A stretch of DNA of 17,611 nucleotides, from assembly GCA_902494715.1 (NCBI GenBank), contig CABUUJ010000044.1:1-17611 (forward strand). Reading direction: 5' to 3'. Position numbers and translations under genes: made by a program. The stretch is from an uncultured Collinsella sp. (lineage in GTDB: Bacteria > Actinomycetota > Coriobacteriia > Coriobacteriales > Coriobacteriaceae). The notes under the pieces were generated by a model. The model had not been told where the DNA came from. It made no database searches and saw nothing but the letters and a program-made list of their open reading frames with translations. Below are positions 13,812 to 17,611 of this stretch, piece after piece (the stretch's first letter is position 1; the number at the start of each line of letters is the position of its first letter).

Positions 13812-16052
13812 CTATTTCTTAAACCGTGCACCCTGGCGTTTTCTGCCCGATGCGAACGTGGAACCCTTGCGGGCCTGCGAACGTAAGCGCTCGATCGTCT
13901 CGTCCTCAGACGCACCCTCGAGCATCGCCCGAATCTGAACGACAGCATCGCGCAGGCGCGCCGCCTCCTCAAAGTCCATGGCGGCAGAAGCGTTGCGCAT
14001 ATCCTCTTCCATGGTTTCGACGATCCGCACAAGCTCGTCATGCGGCAGTTCTTCCAACTGCTCCGCAAGTGTCTGCTCGGGCGCCACCGTCTCCGGCGCG
14101 GCGCCCTCGCCGTTTTCGTCAGGCGTATAGAACGCACCGTGACCCAGCGAATCGCCTCTCGAGCGTCCCTTCGAGCCCACAGTCTTTTCGGCCTCGGCAA
14201 TAAAGCTCGAAATGTCGTTAATGGCCTTGCGGACCGTCTTGGGAACAATGCCATGCTCTTCGTTATATGCCATCTGAATCTCGCGACGGCGCTGCGTCTC
14301 CTCGATGGCTTCTTTCATCGAATCGGTCACAACGTCTGCATACATGATGACCTCGCCGTCGGCATTACGGGCCGCACGGCCAATCGTCTGAATCAACGAA
14401 CGGCGATTGCGCAAGAAGCCTTCCTTGTCAGCGTCGAGAATTGCCACCAGCGAGACCTCAGGAAGGTCCAGGCCCTCGCGGAGCAGGTTGATGCCAACGA
14501 GAACATCGATCTTTCCCTCGCGCAGCGTTCGCAGGATCTCGACACGGTCCATCGTCGCCGTATCGGAGTGCATGTAATTGACCTTAATGCCGGCATCAAG
14601 CAGATGGTCGGTCAGGTCCTCGGCCATGCGCTTGGTGAGCGTGGTCACCAGCACGCGCTCCTTGCGCGCCACGCGCTCGCGAATCTCGTCCTCAAGATCG
14701 TCAATCTGCCCACGAACCGGACGAACGTCGATCTTGGGGTCGAGCAGACCGGTCGGACGAATAATCTGCTCAACGTCGTTCTGGCTAACCCGCAGCTCAT
14801 AGTCGCCCGGCGTGGCCGAAACGTAGATGAACTGGGGAATCCTCGCCTCAAACTCATCAAAACGAAGCGGGCGGTTATCGAGTGCCGAAGGCAGACGAAA
14901 ACCATGCTCCACCAGCGTCACCTTACGCGAGCGGTCGCCTTCGTGCATGCCGCGGATCTGCGGCACCGTCACATGACTCTCGTCGATGATGCAGAGCATA
15001 TCCTTGGGAAAGTAATCGATTAGGGTAAACGGCGGCTCACCCGGCTTGCGACCGTCCAGATGACGCGAGTAGTTCTCGATGCCGTTGCAAAAGCCCATCG
15101 TCTCGAGCATCTCAAGATCATAATCGGTGCGCTGCTGCAGACGCTGCGCCTCGAGCAACTTGTCGGTCGCCTTGAGCTCCGCCACGCGCTTCTCGCACTC
15201 TTCGCTGATCGATTTCAGAGCCGCCTTGACCTTCGGCTTCTCGGTCACGTAGTGCGATGCCGGCCATACGGGGATGGCCTCGTACTCACGAAGCATCTCA
15301 CCGGTGACCTCATCGATCTCGGCAATCAGCTCGACCTCGTCGCCAAAGAACTCAAACCGCAACGGATGCTCGGCATAAGGCGGATACACGTCGACAACAT
15401 CGCCGCGCACGCGGAACGTGCCGCGTGCCAGGTCATAGTCATTGCGGTCATATTGAATGTCGATAAGTGCATGGATAAAGTCATCGCGCTCGAGCGGCAC
15501 CTTCTTGTCGACGTTTGGAGCCAGACCCGCATAGTCCTCAGGAGAGCCAATGCCATAGATACACGAGACCGATGCGACAACGATTACATCGCGTCGAGAG
15601 AGCAGTGACGCGGTCGCCTGATGGCGCAGCATCTCGACCTCTTCGTTAATCGAGGAGTCTTTCTCGATATATGTATCGCTTTGCGGCACATACGCCTCGG
15701 GCTGATAGTAGTCGTAATACGAGACGAAGTAGACCACAGCATTATTGGGAAAGAACTCTTTGAGCTCGCTTGCAAGCTGAGCGGCGAGCGTTTTATTCGG
15801 AGCCATGACCAGCGTCGGCTTTCCCAGGGCCTCAATAGTCTTTGCCATCGTGAAGGTCTTGCCCGAACCAGTCACACCCAGCAAAACCTGATAGCGGTCT
15901 CCGTCCCTCACACCCTGCACAAGCGACTCAATGGCCTTGGGCTGGGAACCGGCAGGCTCATAGGGAGAAACGACTTCAAACGGCACCTCAGCGCCCTCAA
16001 CGCCAAAGCGCTTAAGTTCACCGCCAACGCGTTCTACTTCAAATTCCGCCAT
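13812..16052 (-). CDS. uvrB: UvrABC system protein B, DNA damage-verifying helicase-like protein
   Basis: UvrB verifies lesions handed over by UvrA and positions UvrC. The 746-residue product has Walker A GVTGSGKT at 59-66 and the DNA-clamping beta-hairpin around 110-135 (YYDYYQPEAYVPQSDTYIEK). CIIDESH (Walker B) ends at 360, YVSATPGDYEL follows, then helicase motif VI QTIGRAARNADG at 555-566. The C-terminal UVR helix pair at about 672-711 binds UvrC. It is longer than the usual 660-700 residues because of a polar linker at about 625-660 and a basic tail ending GARFKK. The ATG at 16052 has AGGAG about 6 nt upstream; the frame could extend to 16073 but that start has no ribosome-binding site. 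It lies 51 nt downstream of the lytic transglycosylase, with a possible -10 of its own in the gap. Confidence 0.98.
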   Translation of the reverse strand: MAEFEVERVGGELKRFGVEGAEVPFEVVSPYEPAGSQPKAIESLVQGVRDGDRYQVLLGVTGSGKTFTMAKTIEALGKPTLVMAPNKTLAAQLASELKEFFPNNAVVYFVSYYDYYQPEAYVPQSDTYIEKDSSINEEVEMLRHQATASLLSRRDVIVVASVSCIYGIGSPEDYAGLAPNVDKKVPLERDDFIHALIDIQYDRNDYDLARGTFRVRGDVVDVYPPYAEHPLRFEFFGDEVELIAEIDEVTGEMLREYEAIPVWPASHYVTEKPKVKAALKSISEECEKRVAELKATDKLLEAQRLQQRTDYDLEMLETMGFCNGIENYSRHLDGRKPGEPPFTLIDYFPKDMLCIIDESHVTVPQIRGMHEGDRSRKVTLVEHGFRLPSALDNRPLRFDEFEARIPQFIYVSATPGDYELRVSQNDVEQIIRPTGLLDPKIDVRPVRGQIDDLEDEIRERVARKERVLVTTLTKRMAEDLTDHLLDAGIKVNYMHSDTATMDRVEILRTLREGKIDVLVGINLLREGLDLPEVSLVAILDADKEGFLRNRRSLIQTIGRAARNADGEVIMYADVVTDSMKEAIEETQRRREIQMAYNEEHGIVPKTVRKAINDISSFIAEAEKTVGSKGRSRGDSLGHGAFYTPDENGEGAAPETVAPEQTLAEQLEELPHDELVRIVETMEEDMRNASAAMDFEEAARLRDAVVQIRAMLEGASEDETIERLRSQARKGSTFASGRKRQGARFKK

Positions 16053-16077
16053 GGATACTCCTAACTCATACATCTGC

Positions 16078-16083
16078 AGTATA
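16078..16083 (-). promoter_or_regulatory. Candidate -10 box for uvrB
   Basis: TATACT on the minus strand lies 25 nt upstream of the uvrB ATG, within the 51-nt gap after the lytic transglycosylase. The corresponding -35 region overlaps the end of that gene and does not resemble TTGACA. It could allow uvrB expression apart from coaE. No LexA-like palindrome is seen here. Confidence 0.35.
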
Positions 16084-16103
16084 CGCAGGCGGTGGGCTTA
16101 GTC

Positions 16104-16685
16104 CTATACGAACCGATCAGGATAGAGAGTCTTATAGCGAACCCAGGCATTATTGACGCGAATCAGATAAGCCTGCGTCTCGGGAAAGGTGATCGCGTTG
16201 TGAAGCGATGTGTCCTGCTGCGCCCAACCGTCCACATTACCCATGCCGGCGTTATATGCAGCAATAGCGCTGTCCGTCGACCCGTTAAAATACGTTAGAA
16301 GATACGAAAAATACGCACAGCCAAACTCGATGTTCGTAGCGGGATCGTTAAGGTTGTCGGCTGAATACTCACTACCATCGACAAGACCCAAGGCAATCAT
16401 ATCCTGGGCAGTCTCAGGCATCAGCTGCATCAATCCCCGAGCGCCTTGAGTCGACTCAGCCTCGGGATCCCAATTCGATTCAGACTTTATAACAGCACAC
16501 ACCAGATACGGATCAAGATTGTGCGAAATGCTCGATTGCTTTACATACGCCTCGTAGTCAATCGGATACAAAGGCTTAAAGAAGGCGGCAGGAGCATACG
16601 AGTAGACGAGCGAAAAAAGGCCGAAGACGAACACAACGGCAAGTGGCGCCACGCGATACCACGCAAAGAAACGTGTCTTAGGCAT
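16104..16685 (-). CDS. Membrane-anchored lytic transglycosylase (SLT domain)
   Basis: Enzymes of this family cleave the MurNAc-GlcNAc bond of peptidoglycan non-hydrolytically, outside the membrane. The 193-residue product begins with a short basic stretch and one hydrophobic segment at about 11-36 (signal anchor). The Slt70-like domain follows: IKSESNW with E69 as the likely catalytic acid, GARGLMQLMPETA at 81-93 and AYNAGMGNVDGW at 143-154. Two adjacent ATGs exist. The second (16685) is 6 nt after AAGGAGG and is preferred; the first (16691) touches the ribosome-binding site. The start overlaps the end of coaE by 8 nt, so translation is probably coupled. It has no cell-wall-binding domain. 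Family is secure; the exact cellular role (remodelling or division) cannot be read from sequence. Confidence 0.92.
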   Translation of the reverse strand: MPKTRFFAWYRVAPLAVVFVFGLFSLVYSYAPAAFFKPLYPIDYEAYVKQSSISHNLDPYLVCAVIKSESNWDPEAESTQGARGLMQLMPETAQDMIALGLVDGSEYSADNLNDPATNIEFGCAYFSYLLTYFNGSTDSAIAAYNAGMGNVDGWAQQDTSLHNAITFPETQAYLIRVNNAWVRYKTLYPDRFV

Positions 16686-17319
16686 CGGCATCCTCCTTAT
16701 CCGCAGTGTCTATAAACCCATGGCATGCAAGCCATGAGTCAAGCTGCTCAAAGAGCGAATTATCGCCTGAGGCATTATCAATCACCGTTGTAGCGAGATT
16801 GCACAGCGCAGACTCATCGGGCTGACAAGCAGAACGGGCATCGAAATCAGATGGCTCCATGCCACGTTGAATAGCGCGCTCGCGACGAACTGACAAAGGG
16901 GCGCTGATGACCAGAATTTCATCAGCCAAGCCAAATGCATCCTCAAAACCAGTCGGAGCAGAAACCTCGACCACCGCAAAGGGATAACGGGGAGATGAAA
17001 CCGTGCAGCAAACCGGATCAAGAATCCTCAGCGACAACTGATCGATAAGGACCGGATGGACAATTCCGTTGAGCCGAGCGACGGAATCAGGAGAAACAAA
17101 AGCTCGAGAGGCTAAAACGCTGCGACGAACGCCGCCCTCCTCGTCAAGAATGTCCCAGCCAAATTCCTCAGCGAGTGCGCCAACGAGATCAGAACCCGGA
17201 ACATATAACGATTTTGCGAGATCATCCAAATCAATGAGCATGGCGCCGCGAGACTCAAGATAGCGACAGGCGGTCGACTTACCCGAAGCAATATTGCCTA
17301 AGACAAAAACGGTAAACAT
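16678..17319 (-). CDS. coaE: Dephospho-CoA kinase (divergent)
   Basis: CoaE phosphorylates the 3'-hydroxyl of dephospho-CoA, the last step of coenzyme A synthesis. The 213-residue product has a P-loop GNIASGKS at 8-15 (usual form GGIGSGKS), IDLDDLAKSLYVPG at 29-42, the IVHPVL motif at 86-91, a lid-like RRERAIQRGM and a C-terminal TTVIDNASG matching the family's VIxNxG. Differences are the altered P-loop, VEVSAPTGFED in place of the usual VPLLxE and a degenerate QxxxxxR segment. The ATG at 17319 has GGGAGG 5 nt upstream; a longer frame exists to 17511 but would run through the rRNA terminator. It is first gene of the coaE > lytic transglycosylase > uvrB group, next to an rRNA operon. Family placement is confident, catalytic competence somewhat less so. 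Confidence 0.87.
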   Translation of the reverse strand: MFTVFVLGNIASGKSTACRYLESRGAMLIDLDDLAKSLYVPGSDLVGALAEEFGWDILDEEGGVRRSVLASRAFVSPDSVARLNGIVHPVLIDQLSLRILDPVCCTVSSPRYPFAVVEVSAPTGFEDAFGLADEILVISAPLSVRRERAIQRGMEPSDFDARSACQPDESALCNLATTVIDNASGDNSLFEQLDSWLACHGFIDTADKEDADA

Positions 17320-17347
17320 CAAGTCCTCCCTAACGCCAATGGGAGTT

Positions 17348-17378
17348 ATTATCGCGCAAATACAAAAGAAGGACTCAA
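17348..17378 (-). promoter_or_regulatory. Weak candidate promoter for coaE
   Basis: On the minus strand TTGAGT (17378-17373) and GATAAT (17353-17348) are separated by 19 nt, ending 28 nt upstream of the coaE ATG. The spacing is longer than ideal. A promoter is expected here because a strong terminator lies just upstream. Confidence 0.35.
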
Positions 17379-17446
17379 AATACAGCCAAACAGTAAGACA
17401 AGCTAAACGAAGGCGAGTTCTTGTATTACAGCTCTCTATCAAACGC

Positions 17447-17477
17447 AAAAAGGGGGAGGCCGCGAGGCCTCCCCCTT
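17447..17477 (-). terminator. Intrinsic terminator of the rRNA operon
   Basis: A 12-bp inverted repeat (AAGGGGGAGGCC / GGCCTCCCCCTT) closes on a 4-nt loop. On the minus strand it runs into a stretch of five T residues (AAAAA on plus at 17447-17451). It lies 34 nt beyond the end assigned to 5S rRNA, where an rRNA operon terminator is expected, and before coaE on the same strand. Confidence 0.93.
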
Positions 17478-17491
17478 CTTCATTCCGTTGC

Positions 17492-17508
17492 GACGGCTCG
17501 GTGCCGTC
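17492..17508 (-). other. Small hairpin between 5S rRNA and the operon terminator
   Basis: GACGGC and GCCGTC form a 6-bp stem with a 5-nt loop (ACCGA on the minus strand), 2 nt after the assigned 5S end. It may be an RNase processing element for the 5S 3' end; the function is inferred from position only. Confidence 0.5.
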
Positions 17509-17510
17509 CA

Positions 17511-17611
17511 CCGGTCAGCGGCGCCCTGGCCTCCCACGGGCTGACCCCGCAGTACTCTCGGCGCGATGGGGCTTAGCTTCCGGGTTCGGAACGGGACCGG
17601 GCGTGCCCCCC
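17511..17611 (-). rRNA. rrf: 5S ribosomal RNA (partial, 5' end beyond window)
   Basis: The minus strand reads the conserved 5S core: CCGAACCCGGAAGCTAAG, then CCCCATCGCGCCGAGAGTAC, then GGGAGGCCAGGGCGCCGCTGACCGG. The last block should pair with the missing 5' end as helix I. About 100 of the expected 115-120 nt are present. The 3' end is set at about 17511 from the helix I strand; 16S and 23S genes are expected to the right of the window, as the strand and downstream terminator suggest. Confidence 0.9.

Noticed and set aside
16686..16691. First of two adjacent ATGs as start of the lytic transglycosylase
   Set aside because: It abuts the AAGGAGG with no spacing; the second ATG has the normal 6-nt spacing.
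17320..17511. N-terminal extension of CoaE to 17511
   Set aside because: It would be translated from the 5S 3' end and the rRNA terminator; the start at 17319 has a good ribosome-binding site and begins the family fold.

Overview
The window looks like ordinary chromosomal housekeeping DNA from a GC-rich Gram-positive bacterium. Actinobacterial-type UvrA, a MurJ with a long soluble extension, an LTA-synthase-like membrane enzyme and a 5S rRNA gene fit class Coriobacteriia, most likely a Collinsella-like gut organism. That placement is inference from protein and rRNA flavour; no database was searched. I saw no CRISPR array, transposon, phage gene, tRNA or toxin-antitoxin pair, and no clear sign of a new multi-gene system.

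Layout. (1) 1-4417, minus strand: an operon ybaK-like > murJ > uvrC. Its genes lie 3 and 0 nt apart, and uvrC runs off the left edge. (2) 4554-7430, minus: uvrA, followed by a probable terminator and preceded by a LexA-box-like palindrome. (3) 7624-13746, plus: an LTA-synthase/sulfatase-type membrane enzyme, Mrp Fe-S carrier, a BaiN/HI0933-family flavoprotein and a second FAD-dependent dehydrogenase (COG2509 type). The last is separated from its neighbour by a -10 box and a hairpin that may act as an attenuator. (4) 13812-17319, minus: coaE > lytic transglycosylase > uvrB, converging on block 3 at a strong bidirectional terminator. (5) 17447-17611, minus: the end of an rRNA operon, with a partial 5S gene, a small hairpin and a strong terminator. 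No gene-free stretch exceeds 300 bases.

How the genes work together. UvrA, UvrB and UvrC are the complete nucleotide-excision-repair damage-recognition and incision set, here in three separate transcription units within 16 kb. MurJ (lipid II flippase), the lytic transglycosylase and the LtaS-like enzyme all act on the cell envelope. Mrp and the two flavoproteins are redox or Fe-S functions with unknown substrates. CoaE finishes coenzyme A synthesis.

The most unusual feature is the roughly 250-residue acidic N-terminal extension of MurJ. It carries three copies of an ETAV[FY]L-type motif and looks like a docking or phosphorylation region. Other points worth checking are the SOS-box candidate at uvrA, two junctions where a stop codon is followed at once by an in-frame GTG start, and the leader hairpins of mrp and the COG2509-type gene.
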